Shown piece by piece: positions 34,550 through 43,008 of a stretch of 64,000 nt of DNA. Position 1 is the stretch's first letter, and every line of letters begins with the position of its first letter. The stretch is from Halobaculum sp. MBLA0143 (GTDB lineage: Archaea > Halobacteriota > Halobacteria > Halobacteriales > Haloferacaceae). Under the pieces are notes generated by a model, which saw only the letters and a list, made by a program, of their open reading frames with translations, was not told the origin of the DNA and searched no databases. Made by a program: the position numbers and the translations under genes. Location of the stretch: contig NZ_JBGKAC010000002.1 in assembly GCF_041361465.1 (NCBI RefSeq), positions 525,227 to 589,226 on the forward strand, read 5' to 3'.

Positions 34550-35767
34550 ATGGGGACTCGACACGCAGCCGACGGAAAACGAGTACCGGCGTACCTGGGG
34601 GGCGTCGCCGCCGCGGTGACACTCGTCGCAGTCGTAGAGGCAGTCAATCGGATTGCCTCGGGGACGGGTGGCATGCTGTTGACGCCGGCGTACCTCGTCA
34701 GCTTCGGGATCACACTCCCGTTCGTCGTGACGATCGCGTACGGCGCGTGGTACCTCGCCGACGAGCCGTTTCCCCCCGCGCGGAATCGCCGCATTCTGGG
34801 GTGGTGCGTCGCGGCCTCGGGGCTGTGGACGGTCGCCAACCTCCTCACGATGGCCGTCTTGGGGTTCACGAGCACTTGGGTGGTGATCGCGTGGATTCGA
34901 GGGGCGGTCGCGTTCGGCTTCGGGACGGGACTCGTCGTCGGGGTGATGGAGGCGCGGGCGGTGACGCAGGCGGTCGCGGCCGAGCAGGCACGGCTCCGGG
35001 CGGAGCACGCCGCCCGACAGCGTGACCTCGTCGACTACGTCAACAGTCTCCTCCGGCACGAGGTGCTCAACGGTGTCAACGTCGTCCAGGGCAACGCCCA
35101 ACTGTTGGCCGAGAGCGACGACGCTCCCGACCGACACGTCGATCCGATCCTCCGGCGAAGCGAGGAGCTCCAGACCGTCGTACGGGAAGTCCGGACCGTC
35201 GTAGAGTCGCTGGACGCCGACGGCACCCCAGAGGCGACGGACCTCGCAGACGCCGTCCGGACGGAGGCGACGAAGGCGGCGGATCTGGTGCCGGACGCGA
35301 CGGTGACGGTCGACGTTCCCGAGGAGACGACCGTCTACGGCGACAACACGATCGGCCCGATTGTGGGGAACCTCCTGGAGAACGCGGTGAGACACGGGGG
35401 AGAGGCGCCACACGTCCGGCTGTCCGGGAGTGTCGACGGCGACTACGCTCGGCTCCGCGTCGCGGACGACGGTCCGGGAATCGCCGACCACGACCGCGAG
35501 GGACTGTTCGAGCGCCCCGCGAGCGGCACCGGCGACCACGGCTACGGGCTCTACCTCGTCGACGTGTTGTGCGAGCAGACTGGCGGCAGCGTGGAACTGG
35601 TCGAGACCGGTCCGGACGGCACCGTGTTCGAGGTGACGCTCCCCCGTGCCGACGCCGCCGACAGCTTCGACGCCGACGGTGCCCTCAGAGGCACCGACAC
35701 CGGTGACACTGCCCTCACGGACGACTCCGTCGCGGTGGTCGACGCCGGCGACGACACGGCGAAGTGA
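34550..35767 (+). CDS. Membrane sensor histidine kinase
   Basis: A 405-residue protein. The N-terminus has four or five membrane helices (about 13-140), then a HisKA dimerisation helix with the phospho-acceptor His at about 169 (LLRHEVLNGVNVVQGNAQLL). A HATPase_c domain follows, with N-box NLLENAVRHGG (about 272-282), G1 DDGPGI and G2 GYGLYLVD. The architecture is typical of haloarchaeal kinases with a 4-5 TM sensor. The C-terminal tail is acidic and disordered. No response regulator gene is adjacent. It lies next to the RiPP cluster and transcribes toward it, so a role in regulating that cluster is possible but unsupported. Confidence 0.88.
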   Translation: MGTRHAADGKRVPAYLGGVAAAVTLVAVVEAVNRIASGTGGMLLTPAYLVSFGITLPFVVTIAYGAWYLADEPFPPARNRRILGWCVAASGLWTVANLLTMAVLGFTSTWVVIAWIRGAVAFGFGTGLVVGVMEARAVTQAVAAEQARLRAEHAARQRDLVDYVNSLLRHEVLNGVNVVQGNAQLLAESDDAPDRHVDPILRRSEELQTVVREVRTVVESLDADGTPEATDLADAVRTEATKAADLVPDATVTVDVPEETTVYGDNTIGPIVGNLLENAVRHGGEAPHVRLSGSVDGDYARLRVADDGPGIADHDREGLFERPASGTGDHGYGLYLVDVLCEQTGGSVELVETGPDGTVFEVTLPRADAADSFDADGALRGTDTGDTALTDDSVAVVDAGDDTAK

Positions 35768-35787
35768 GTGATCTGCTGCACAACGGA

Positions 35788-37056
35788 TCACGGTATCGGA
35801 TGGGGCTCGTCGACGAGCCCCGCCTCGTAGCTGAGCCGCTCTGGAACGGTGTACAGCCGATCGCAGCCGAGCTGTCTGGCGTTGTACCGAGCGTTGATGT
35901 CGACCAACTCCGGCGCGACGACGGCAGCAGTCCTCACCCCGATCTCACGGAGGTCTCCAGATGTCGTCTCGTGGAAGTACGTGTCGATGCCCGCGTCGTC
36001 GAGGCAGTCGACGACACTTGCGAGCAACTCTGGTGTCGTGGCGTCCCGGTGACAGAGGTCAGAACGGAGCGACACCGTCTCGTCGGGCACGCGGTCGAGG
36101 AGAATCCGTCGGCGGTCGCCCTGGTAGTACATCAGGTGGTGATTCAATCTTTCGAGTGCTGTCGGGTCGGCCACGTCGTCCGGCTCGACGTCGTACACCT
36201 CCCGCAGGCTGTAGTAGGTGTGCATCACCTCTTCGAGCGCCTCCGAGACGGCGGTTTCGGCCAACGGGTGACAGCTGCCGCCGACACTGAGCCAGGTGCC
36301 GTCGGTTGCGAACGCGAAGTACGACGGCACAGGGAGGTCGGAAGTGACATCGACGACGGTGACGTTCAATCCGGCGTCCGACAACGCCGCGAACCGGGCG
36401 GGGGCAGCGTCGGCGACGACCCGGGTCGAGAGTCGCTGTCTTGGGAGCCCGTTGAGCAACGAGATGGCCGCGGCGTCACGTTCGATCGCCTCCAGAAGTC
36501 CACCGAGAACTGCTCGCGGGAGCGTCGTGTGGCAGGCCGCTCCGGTGCTCGTCGCCTCCTTCAGTGGGCCGTACCCGGAGGCTCCGAGGTAGACAGTGCT
36601 CGCAGGGACCCGACGTGTGGTCCCGTCTCGGATGTGAGTGACGCCGATCCACTCCCGCTCGTCGTTCGGTGTGGGCCGGCAACTGAACAGTGCACTGTCG
36701 TCGTACTGGGCGTCCGTGTGTGGCTCCCACCAGAGTGCTCCGTCGACCGTCTCGGCCGTACCGACGACGGTTTCAGTGGGAGGACGTTCGATAGAGTACC
36801 GTTCGAGTGCCTCACCAACCGCTCGGTCACGCGCCTGCTGTCGGCTGTGCTCAACTGCTGCACCGCCCGTGGTCAACTGTTTGCTCGTGTCGAACAATGC
36901 CGTCAGATCGGAGACGACTGATCGCACGACGAGGTAGCCGTCGAACAGGTGAGAGAGGTCAGTCTCGACCGTCCGGGTGACGATACCCGTGCGGTCACTG
37001 ATCGCCAGCCCGTGGGCCGCTGTTGGGTCGGACTCCGACTGTAGACGATCAATCAC
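35788..37056 (-). CDS. YcaO-family azoline-forming cyclodehydratase
   Basis: A protein of about 422 residues from the GTG at 37056, which overlaps the upstream partner's stop by 8 bp. A longer frame from 37098 would overlap by 50 bp. It shows YcaO ATP-binding features: GGAAVEHSRQQARDRAVGEALERY (split motif, about 64-87) and STGAACHTTLPRAVLGGLLEAIERD (split motif, about 175-199), plus EALEEVMHTYYS. The C-terminus ends PHPIP, the proline-rich end typical of TOMM cyclodehydratases. YcaO phosphorylates backbone amides to cyclise Cys/Ser/Thr to (thi/ox)azolines. Together with the E1-like partner it should act on the nearby precursor peptide. Confidence 0.88.
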   Translation of the reverse strand: MIDRLQSESDPTAAHGLAISDRTGIVTRTVETDLSHLFDGYLVVRSVVSDLTALFDTSKQLTTGGAAVEHSRQQARDRAVGEALERYSIERPPTETVVGTAETVDGALWWEPHTDAQYDDSALFSCRPTPNDEREWIGVTHIRDGTTRRVPASTVYLGASGYGPLKEATSTGAACHTTLPRAVLGGLLEAIERDAAAISLLNGLPRQRLSTRVVADAAPARFAALSDAGLNVTVVDVTSDLPVPSYFAFATDGTWLSVGGSCHPLAETAVSEALEEVMHTYYSLREVYDVEPDDVADPTALERLNHHLMYYQGDRRRILLDRVPDETVSLRSDLCHRDATTPELLASVVDCLDDAGIDTYFHETTSGDLREIGVRTAAVVAPELVDINARYNARQLGCDRLYTVPERLSYEAGLVDEPHPIP

Positions 37057-37867
37057 AGGTCTCACACCCCGGAACCGGAAAGACACCGTGTGTCTCACTC
37101 TCGAGCGTGACTGGATCGACCGTGACCTGCCGTGTTGCGAGCGGCCCTCCGTCCGGGCGACGACTACAGATCACGGCGATGGAGGCGAGGCCGGCGGCTG
37201 CGCCGGTGAGGCCACCGAGGGTGGATGGAGTCCCGCGACTCCGCTCGAACTCGGCTGGACTCTCTCGTGTCGATGCGCGACGGCGACGATAACAGTCGTC
37301 ACAGACGGTCTGGGTCGAAATCACTGGTCCGACACACACCTCCCCCTCGTCGTCGAACACGGGGACGAACGGGGTGGCTGGCGACGCGGCGAACTGGTCG
37401 CTGAACTCGGGGACGACACCGACCGTCACGTTGGCCGCCTCGGGCTCGTCGGTCACGTCGGCGACTCCGAACGAGCGAAGTAACGGCTCCAACGAGCAGT
37501 CACCGACGACAGCGACCACCGTGTCGACGGCTGTCTCGTACACCCTCGCCGGCTGTCGGTGGTAGCGTGCCAGCTCCCTGACGGCGTTCGTGTCGACTGC
37601 GCCCGGTGGTCTGTCGACGGCGACCGCGGCGCCGTTCTCCAACAGCTGTTCTAACAGGTCTGCCGCTCGCTCGTCGAGTTCGGCGACCGCCGTCGGCCGA
37701 CAGCCGTCTGCGAGTCGCTCGACGACGGCGTCGAGGTCGAACCCATCGGGGAGATTCCCGAGCCTGTACGAGCCACTGACAGTGTTCAAAAACAGCACGC
37801 CGTCGTGTCGCTCGACGTTGCCCCCCGGTACGACTACAGTCGAGTCTGTCTGTGTTGCTTCTTTCAA
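37049..37867 (-). CDS. TOMM E1-like precursor-binding partner of YcaO
   Basis: A 272-residue protein. Residues about 1-90 resemble a RiPP recognition element: VLFLNTVSGSYRLGNLPDGFDLD followed by a winged-helix-like segment LLEQLLENGAAVAV (split here). The rest fits the E1-like/cyclodehydratase partner family, with CVGPVISTQTVCDDCYRRR (about 170-190) and a C-terminal HGVFPVPGCETCD giving two CxxC pairs for zinc. It has no Rossmann GxGxxG, so it is a non-adenylating E1-like scaffold that presents the leader to YcaO. The start is TTG 37867; a TATA-like AATAAAT is centred 27 bp upstream, which supports this unusual codon in a leaderless transcript. Confidence 0.75.
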   Translation of the reverse strand: MKEATQTDSTVVVPGGNVERHDGVLFLNTVSGSYRLGNLPDGFDLDAVVERLADGCRPTAVAELDERAADLLEQLLENGAAVAVDRPPGAVDTNAVRELARYHRQPARVYETAVDTVVAVVGDCSLEPLLRSFGVADVTDEPEAANVTVGVVPEFSDQFAASPATPFVPVFDDEGEVCVGPVISTQTVCDDCYRRRRASTRESPAEFERSRGTPSTLGGLTGAAAGLASIAVICSRRPDGGPLATRQVTVDPVTLESETHGVFPVPGCETCD

Positions 37868-37890
37868 AGTAATGTGGTGTGGGGTGTGCG

Positions 37891-37897
37891 ATTTATT
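37891..37897 (-). promoter_or_regulatory. TATA-like element for the E1-like/YcaO operon
   Basis: The reverse strand reads AATAAAT, centred 27 bp before the TTG start at 37867. It lies between the precursor gene and the modification genes, so these can be transcribed separately from the precursor. Confidence 0.5.
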
Positions 37898-37927
37898 GCT
37901 GGCTACTACGACGACTCGGCCGTCACC

Positions 37928-38023
37928 TCAGTTGCTGAACGTCACCGAGCAGCACAGCAGGTCAGTTGTCTCTTCCTCGTCGACGCTCCGGGTCTCGTCC
38001 GCGGATTCGATTTCGAAGTCCAT
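37928..38023 (-). CDS. RiPP precursor peptide, core CCSVTFSN
   Basis: A 31-residue peptide gene. The leader, residues 1-23, starts MDFEIESADETRS, is rich in Asp/Glu and ends EETTDLL. The core, residues 24-31, is CCSVTFSN: two Cys, two Ser and one Thr in eight residues. This layout (acidic leader, Cys/Ser/Thr-dense end, stop directly after) is what YcaO and LanM enzymes act on, and genes for both flank it. The ATG is 29 bp after a strong TATA element. Haloarchaeal proteins rarely contain CC pairs, which makes chance unlikely. Modification pattern and exact leader cleavage site are inferred. Confidence 0.8.
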   Translation of the reverse strand: MDFEIESADETRSVDEEETTDLLCCSVTFSN

Positions 38024-38046
38024 CGCGTGTAGTACATAGAACATAG

Positions 38047-38055
38047 ACCTTATAT
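38047..38055 (-). promoter_or_regulatory. Strong TATA box of the precursor peptide gene
   Basis: The reverse strand reads CATATAAGG, centred about 28 bp before the ATG at 38023. This is the canonical distance for leaderless haloarchaeal transcription and is one of the best TATA boxes in the window, as expected for a highly expressed precursor. Confidence 0.65.
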
Positions 38056-38080
38056 GTCTTATGGAGCATTTCACATTATT

Positions 38081-40939
38081 CTATAGCACTAACAATCTCG
38101 GGGGCGGGTCGGACGACAGCGTGCGACACAGGGTGTACCCGATGCCAGCGCCGCCGTACGCGAACGTCGGGTCGGGCACCGCTTCGGTTCGGGCGGCAGA
38201 CCGAAACTCACCTCGACGGCGGAGTGACACCAACTGTTCGGCTCGGTGGCGGGCGAGTGCCGGATCGCCGGCCGCGAGCGCTCGGGCGACTCGGGCGGCG
38301 TTGCCAGTCCAGCGATCGTCCGTGTTCGTCCGATCGATCACCGGCCCAGCGACCGGTGTCGGTACCTCCCCGGAGTAGCCGAACCTCTCGGCTACGACTC
38401 CGACGCCGTGACTACCAGGTACCGGCGGCAGCCGCCGTCGTGTCGCTGTTCTCGGCGTCTCTAACTCGGCGGCACACTCGACTGCTGTCTCCCGAACGCC
38501 GCCGGTGTCTGTCAGATCGGCGACCGTTGCGAGCGCGTCCGCGACCCCAGCCGACTCCCCGACAGTGTCCACCTCGGTCGCGTCGACTGTGGTCGCCAAC
38601 TCGACCGCCGCCTCGCGTATCTCGCCGTCACCGATCAGGTCGGCCGTCACCGCAAGCGCACGAGCGATCCGAGCGACTGCGAGCGTGTCGTGGCAGTCGA
38701 CCCGACGAGCTGTGGCCTCGTCGTCGGCTGGATTGTCCGCCCCGTCCGTTTCCGAGACCGACAAAGCGAGTGTCTTCCGCACCGCAGTCGTCGTGTCCCG
38801 ATCGAGCACCGAGCCAGCAGCAGCGAAGAAGGCCGCCACACCCGCCCGTCCGACTGCCACCGAGTCGTCGACAGTCCCGACAGTGAGACGACCGTCCGAC
38901 GACGCAGGCGAGAGACAGCCCCACGTCCACCCCCCGTGACCGTCGGCGACTGCTGTCGTCCGCAACACTGTGGCCTGACGAGCGACAGCCGAGCGGATCT
39001 CCGCCTCGGACGCCGCTCCGTCCACATCGGCCGCGGGTTGGCCGACTGGTGCGGGTGTCTGGCCTACGCCGCCACGGATCAGCTCTATCTGCCGCCGGCT
39101 GTCGGCGGCGTCCGTCTCCTCGGTTCGCCTCCGTGCGGCCGTGACCCCGCTCACAGCCGCCGTGAGAACGGAATCGCCGTCCGGTGTCTTCACCTCCCGC
39201 TCGTCACCGGCGGCGACGAACCGCGGCGTCCGGAACCGTTCGATCGCCCGTCGCTCTGCGTCTACGATCCCCCACGGCGGGGCGGCGACTCTGTCACCCG
39301 ACAGCGAAACAGCGAGCTCGTCCACCACTCGACCGTAGGTGGCCCCGTCTGCGAGCGTGTCGAGTCGACCGAGCCTGTCGCGGAGCCGGTCTTGGTTCCC
39401 TCGGTAGACGTATCTGACCGTCGTCTCGTCGAACTCCGCTGGCGACACGAGCGTATCGTCGGTGACGACAGCGCGGTGAACGCGGCGGAATCCCTCGACG
39501 ACGGCCGACACGTACGGCTCCACCGACTGCGGCTCTCCGTCGACGACTGGCGCCGCGTGAGCCGTCGACACCGACCGCCGAGTCCGTCCGACGATCACTT
39601 CGCCCGTGCCGAGTCGATCGAACGTCGGCCGAGTGTCGTTGAGTCGCCCCGTCGTCTCCACGCTCAGTACGCCAGCCGTCTGGACGACCGTGTCGTCCGC
39701 CGACTCGTACGGGTGTCCAGTGCAGTACGGAATCAGGAGCGTCGACAACACTGATCGGTGACACAGCCCCGTTACCCCCGTCGGCGTCGGCCGACGCCGC
39801 GGCTCGACCGCCGGCGCGACGGCAGTTTCGGCGTCGATCACGACCGGGTGTTCGCCGGCTGCAACCACGTTCGTGACGGTGAGGTCACGCGATCCAAGTA
39901 GGTAGGCGATACACGCCAGCCCACCGACACGCCTGTAGTACCGCCGTACGGCCGCCCGGTCGGCACACGGCTCTGCGTCGATCCACTCCACCCAGCCGTG
40001 TGTCCCGCAGTCGAGCACGGCCGGTGTTCTGGCCGACCACCCGACTGCCCCGAACACTCGATCGACGGTGTGGTAGAACGTCGCGTCTGCGTCGACGGGA
40101 CGCGGCTTGTACGCGACCGAGAGTCGGTCGTCGAACGTCACCCGAAGTGTCGCACCGCCGTTGCCAGTCTCGGCGTCGTCTAGTGGCTCAACTGCCGTCA
40201 CGGTCTCCAGAGGCCCCGTCCCGAACGTGTCTGCGAGGCGATTGCGATCCGTACGGACCCGTCTGGCGACCCGCCGCACCGTTGCCAGCCAGTCGTCGAC
40301 GTGTGCGACGAGCAGCCTGGCGTAGACGGGGTACTCGACGCAGAGCCGGGCGAACCCGCCGTCGAACAGAAAAGAGAGGAACGCCGGCCGCACTGTCGAC
40401 GGATCGTCGTCGTCCGACACGTTCTCACGGAACGACGCCAACGGCGGCTGCCACAGCCAGCGTTCAATCCGCTCCCGGAGCCACCGCTGGAGCCGATCGA
40501 CCGCGCCGGACGCCAGTCCCGCCGTGTCGTCGTCATCTAGCTGATCGGCGGCATAGGCCGCGACGGCCGCCGCGAGTTCCGTGAACGGTCCTGTCCGTCT
40601 CTCGACTCTCGATGGCTCCGTCAGACCGGACAGCATCGCTCGCAGCCGGTCGACCCACGGCGGGAGCGTCGCGTCTGCCGACAGCCGGTCGTGAGCGACG
40701 AGTTCGACACAGGTGGACCGGTCGAGGCCGAGCGCGTCGAGCCGTCGCTCGAACTCCCGACCCGTGCGGAACTGTGCCTCCCAGTCGGCGACGACTTCGG
40801 CTCCAACCGTCCAGGTGCCGTCGACGGCCGATGTCGTTGTGTCCGTCAGTCGGTCGTGGAGTGTCCGAGCGCGCCCGGCAACCCGCCGGGCCGTCGGGTC
40901 GTCGAGCGCTGTACTGTCGCCGCTGTCGTCGCACGTCAC
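38081..40939 (-). CDS. lanM: LanM-like synthetase 1, cyclase zinc ligands missing
   Basis: A 952-residue class II lanthipeptide synthetase homologue. The dehydratase half (about 100-620) keeps SVAYKPRPVDAD (about 272), the Arg-rich YYRRVGGLA and VVIDAETAV (about 362-370), but the usual DxHxxN catalytic motif reads DLTVTN (about 351-356), with Thr for His. The C-terminal LanC-like half ends in FAYGGAGIGYTLCRTL as in real cyclases. The CHG position is WTGNAA (about 875), and no partner Cys is seen, so the zinc site for thioether formation appears lost. It probably phosphorylates and eliminates Ser/Thr, or acts as a pseudoenzyme. The precursor gene lies 57 bp downstream. Confidence 0.85.
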   Translation of the reverse strand: MTCDDSGDSTALDDPTARRVAGRARTLHDRLTDTTTSAVDGTWTVGAEVVADWEAQFRTGREFERRLDALGLDRSTCVELVAHDRLSADATLPPWVDRLRAMLSGLTEPSRVERRTGPFTELAAAVAAYAADQLDDDDTAGLASGAVDRLQRWLRERIERWLWQPPLASFRENVSDDDDPSTVRPAFLSFLFDGGFARLCVEYPVYARLLVAHVDDWLATVRRVARRVRTDRNRLADTFGTGPLETVTAVEPLDDAETGNGGATLRVTFDDRLSVAYKPRPVDADATFYHTVDRVFGAVGWSARTPAVLDCGTHGWVEWIDAEPCADRAAVRRYYRRVGGLACIAYLLGSRDLTVTNVVAAGEHPVVIDAETAVAPAVEPRRRPTPTGVTGLCHRSVLSTLLIPYCTGHPYESADDTVVQTAGVLSVETTGRLNDTRPTFDRLGTGEVIVGRTRRSVSTAHAAPVVDGEPQSVEPYVSAVVEGFRRVHRAVVTDDTLVSPAEFDETTVRYVYRGNQDRLRDRLGRLDTLADGATYGRVVDELAVSLSGDRVAAPPWGIVDAERRAIERFRTPRFVAAGDEREVKTPDGDSVLTAAVSGVTAARRRTEETDAADSRRQIELIRGGVGQTPAPVGQPAADVDGAASEAEIRSAVARQATVLRTTAVADGHGGWTWGCLSPASSDGRLTVGTVDDSVAVGRAGVAAFFAAAGSVLDRDTTTAVRKTLALSVSETDGADNPADDEATARRVDCHDTLAVARIARALAVTADLIGDGEIREAAVELATTVDATEVDTVGESAGVADALATVADLTDTGGVRETAVECAAELETPRTATRRRLPPVPGSHGVGVVAERFGYSGEVPTPVAGPVIDRTNTDDRWTGNAARVARALAAGDPALARHRAEQLVSLRRRGEFRSAARTEAVPDPTFAYGGAGIGYTLCRTLSSDPPPRLLVL

Positions 40940-40961
40940 TGTCTGTAAAATCCCTCACGCA

Positions 40962-40971
40962 CTCTTTTATC
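40962..40971. promoter_or_regulatory. Shared A/T element between LanM1 and the metalloprotease gene
   Basis: CTCTTTTATC on the plus strand (GATAAAAGAG on the minus) is centred 27 bp from the LanM1 GTG at 40939 and about 30 bp from the protease GTG at 40997. It could serve as TATA box in both directions, linking expression of the two divergent genes. Confidence 0.5.
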
Positions 40972-40996
40972 TTTGGGCACACGACGTACAGTTGTC

Positions 40997-41689
40997 GTGG
41001 CTGGAGACGAATTCGAACTCGAAGTGGCGACCGAAGCGGAGCTCGCGTCACTGACGGACACCGTCAGGCAGACGCTGATGGCGTGTATCGAGACCGCGCC
41101 ACCGGCGGAGAGACCCGTCGTCAGGCTCTTTCCGTTGTCGGCGCTCGCCAATCACGACCACGTCGTCGGGAGCGAGACACGACGCCAGCGCATTCAGACG
41201 CTGTTTCGAGAACGGCTGTCGGGTGTCGGTGGAGCGACGACCGACGACGGCGTGTGGATCTACGTCGACACGGCGGTCGACGGCCACCGCGAGGCGCTGG
41301 CGAACGCCGTCGCACACGAGTACGCTCACGCCCGCCGGCACGTCAGTACCAGTCGGCTGGCCGACCGGCTCGTCGACGAGGGGCTCGCACAGTGCTTCGA
41401 GGCTGCCATCACGGATCAGCAGCCGCCACAGACGGAGTGGGCGACTGTCGCCGACGCCGAGCGACTGCTCCAGGCAGTCGTGGACCGTATCGAGAGCCGA
41501 GATCCAGCGGTCCACCGGCGAGTTCTGTACGGCAGCTTCGACGACAACGACGTGTTCGTCCCCGGCGCAGGCTACGTTCTCGCACACGAGGTCGTCGCCA
41601 GGAGTGGACTCACGAGCGAGCACCCGTGGTCGACGGCGCTGTCAACACCGACACACCGGTTCTTCGAGGAGACGACGTTCCCGCCGTAG
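40997..41689 (+). CDS. HExxH zinc metalloprotease (DUF2268-like), candidate leader peptidase
   Basis: A 230-residue soluble protein from GTG 40997. It has an HEYAH zinc motif at residues 107-111 (ANAVAHEYAHARR) and a third ligand candidate Glu in VDEGLAQCFE (about 128), the arrangement of gluzincin-type DUF2268 predicted proteases. The C-terminal part contains FVPGAGYVLAHEVV, which resembles the DUF2268 end region. It shares a divergent promoter region with LanM1, and no other protease (such as a C39 domain) is present in the cluster, so it is the best candidate for removing the precursor leader. A role in housekeeping proteolysis cannot be excluded. A TTG at 40973 would add eight residues. 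Confidence 0.75.
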   Translation: MAGDEFELEVATEAELASLTDTVRQTLMACIETAPPAERPVVRLFPLSALANHDHVVGSETRRQRIQTLFRERLSGVGGATTDDGVWIYVDTAVDGHREALANAVAHEYAHARRHVSTSRLADRLVDEGLAQCFEAAITDQQPPQTEWATVADAERLLQAVVDRIESRDPAVHRRVLYGSFDDNDVFVPGAGYVLAHEVVARSGLTSEHPWSTALSTPTHRFFEETTFPP

Positions 41690-41724
41690 GCGACACGACG
41701 GTAGTTGCTGCGTCGACTCCAGCA

Positions 41725-43008
41725 TCACCCGCCGAACCCCAGCGTCTCGGCGTCTGCCTCTGTGACCGGCGGGAGCGTCCGGATCCCCTTGTCGACCAGA
41801 CAGCCCACCCCGAACAGGAGCAACAGTCCTGCGTAGCCGTAAAGCAGCGTGTCGACGCCAACGACGGCGGCGGCAGCGCCGCCGACGAGACTCCCGAGCG
41901 GGAACGTCGCTGCTGTCAGACTGGACACCGTCGCCGACACGCGCCCGACGAACTCGGTGTCGGCCGCAGACTGGATCACGGAGAAGAACAGGATGTTGAA
42001 CACGCCGACGGGAACGAAAGCGAGGAACAACAGCCCGGCAGTCCCGACGAGTCCGGACACTGCGACGGCGCCAGCGAGTGACAGCCCGCTGATGAGAAAC
42101 GCCGCGACGCCAACTGTCCCGTAAGGAACGTCCTCGAACACCGTCGCAGACACCGACCCCACTAGTGTCGAGGCCGCGAGGGCGGCCATCAGGGTTCCGA
42201 AGGCGCTCGCAGACCCCAGCGCTGCCCCCAGTTCCGGCAACACTGCTGTCATCGCCCCCGATCCGAAGTTGACTGCTGCCGCTCCGAGCAGGAACGGAAC
42301 GAGCCGTGAGCCCCGGATGTAGCCGACGCCTGCTCGAAGCCGGTCGCCGTACGACGAGCCGTCGTCGCCCAACGAGTCGCCGGTCTCCGCTGGATCGGTG
42401 TCGTCGTCCGTGTCCGACGTGACCGTCACTCCGGCGAACAGCACCGCCGCCAGCACGAACGTCGCGGCGTCGAAGACGAACAGACTCGCCGCTCCGACCA
42501 CCGCGAGCACGACGCCACTTCCCGCCTGGAACGCGACATCTGTCCCACTCTTGGCCAGCGACAGCAGCGAGTTCGCACGAACTAGTCGCTCGTCGTCGAC
42601 GAGACGCGGGAGCACCGCCTTCTCCGCGGGGGAGACGAACTGTTCGATCCCGGACACGAACGGGAGCACGGCCAACAACAGCCACACGGACAGCTCACCC
42701 AGCAACGCCGTTCCCGCCAGAACGGCGACCAACGCACCTTGGAGCAGTTGGGCCCACACCAGGATCTGGTGCGGGGGGCGCCGGTCGACGACTGGTCCAG
42801 CGAGAACCCGCAGGACCCGCGGCCCCCGAATCAGGAAGCCAGCGACACCGGTGTACAGTGACGACCCCGTGAGGTCGAACACGAGCCACAGAGCGGCAAT
42901 CAGGTACGCGCTGTCGCCGGCGTTCGTCGCCAGTCGTCCGGTGAACAACCGCCGGAACCCGACGTTTCGCCACAGACTCCCGTCGGTCTCGTCGTCCACG
43001 GCCGTCAC
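41725..43008 (-). CDS. MFS exporter coupled to leucyl-tRNA synthetase gene
   Basis: A 427-residue major facilitator transporter with 12 predicted helices of the MFS_3 exporter group: FRRLFTGRLATNAGDSAYLI at the N-terminus, AVLPRLVDDERLVRANSLLS and SLFVFDAATFV. It is paralogous to the exporter at 12871-14121. Its GTG overlaps the stop of leuS (GTGA), so it is translated from the same message. Its placement between a protease and an aminoacyl-tRNA synthetase inside the RiPP cluster suggests export or immunity. The substrate is inferred to be the cluster product. Confidence 0.85.
   Translation of the reverse strand: MTAVDDETDGSLWRNVGFRRLFTGRLATNAGDSAYLIAALWLVFDLTGSSLYTGVAGFLIRGPRVLRVLAGPVVDRRPPHQILVWAQLLQGALVAVLAGTALLGELSVWLLLAVLPFVSGIEQFVSPAEKAVLPRLVDDERLVRANSLLSLAKSGTDVAFQAGSGVVLAVVGAASLFVFDAATFVLAAVLFAGVTVTSDTDDDTDPAETGDSLGDDGSSYGDRLRAGVGYIRGSRLVPFLLGAAAVNFGSGAMTAVLPELGAALGSASAFGTLMAALAASTLVGSVSATVFEDVPYGTVGVAAFLISGLSLAGAVAVSGLVGTAGLLFLAFVPVGVFNILFFSVIQSAADTEFVGRVSATVSSLTAATFPLGSLVGGAAAAVVGVDTLLYGYAGLLLLFGVGCLVDKGIRTLPPVTEADAETLGFGG

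Noticed and set aside
35764..36921. 385-residue plus-strand frame opposite YcaO
   Set aside because: It is antisense to a clear YcaO gene and shows no domain.
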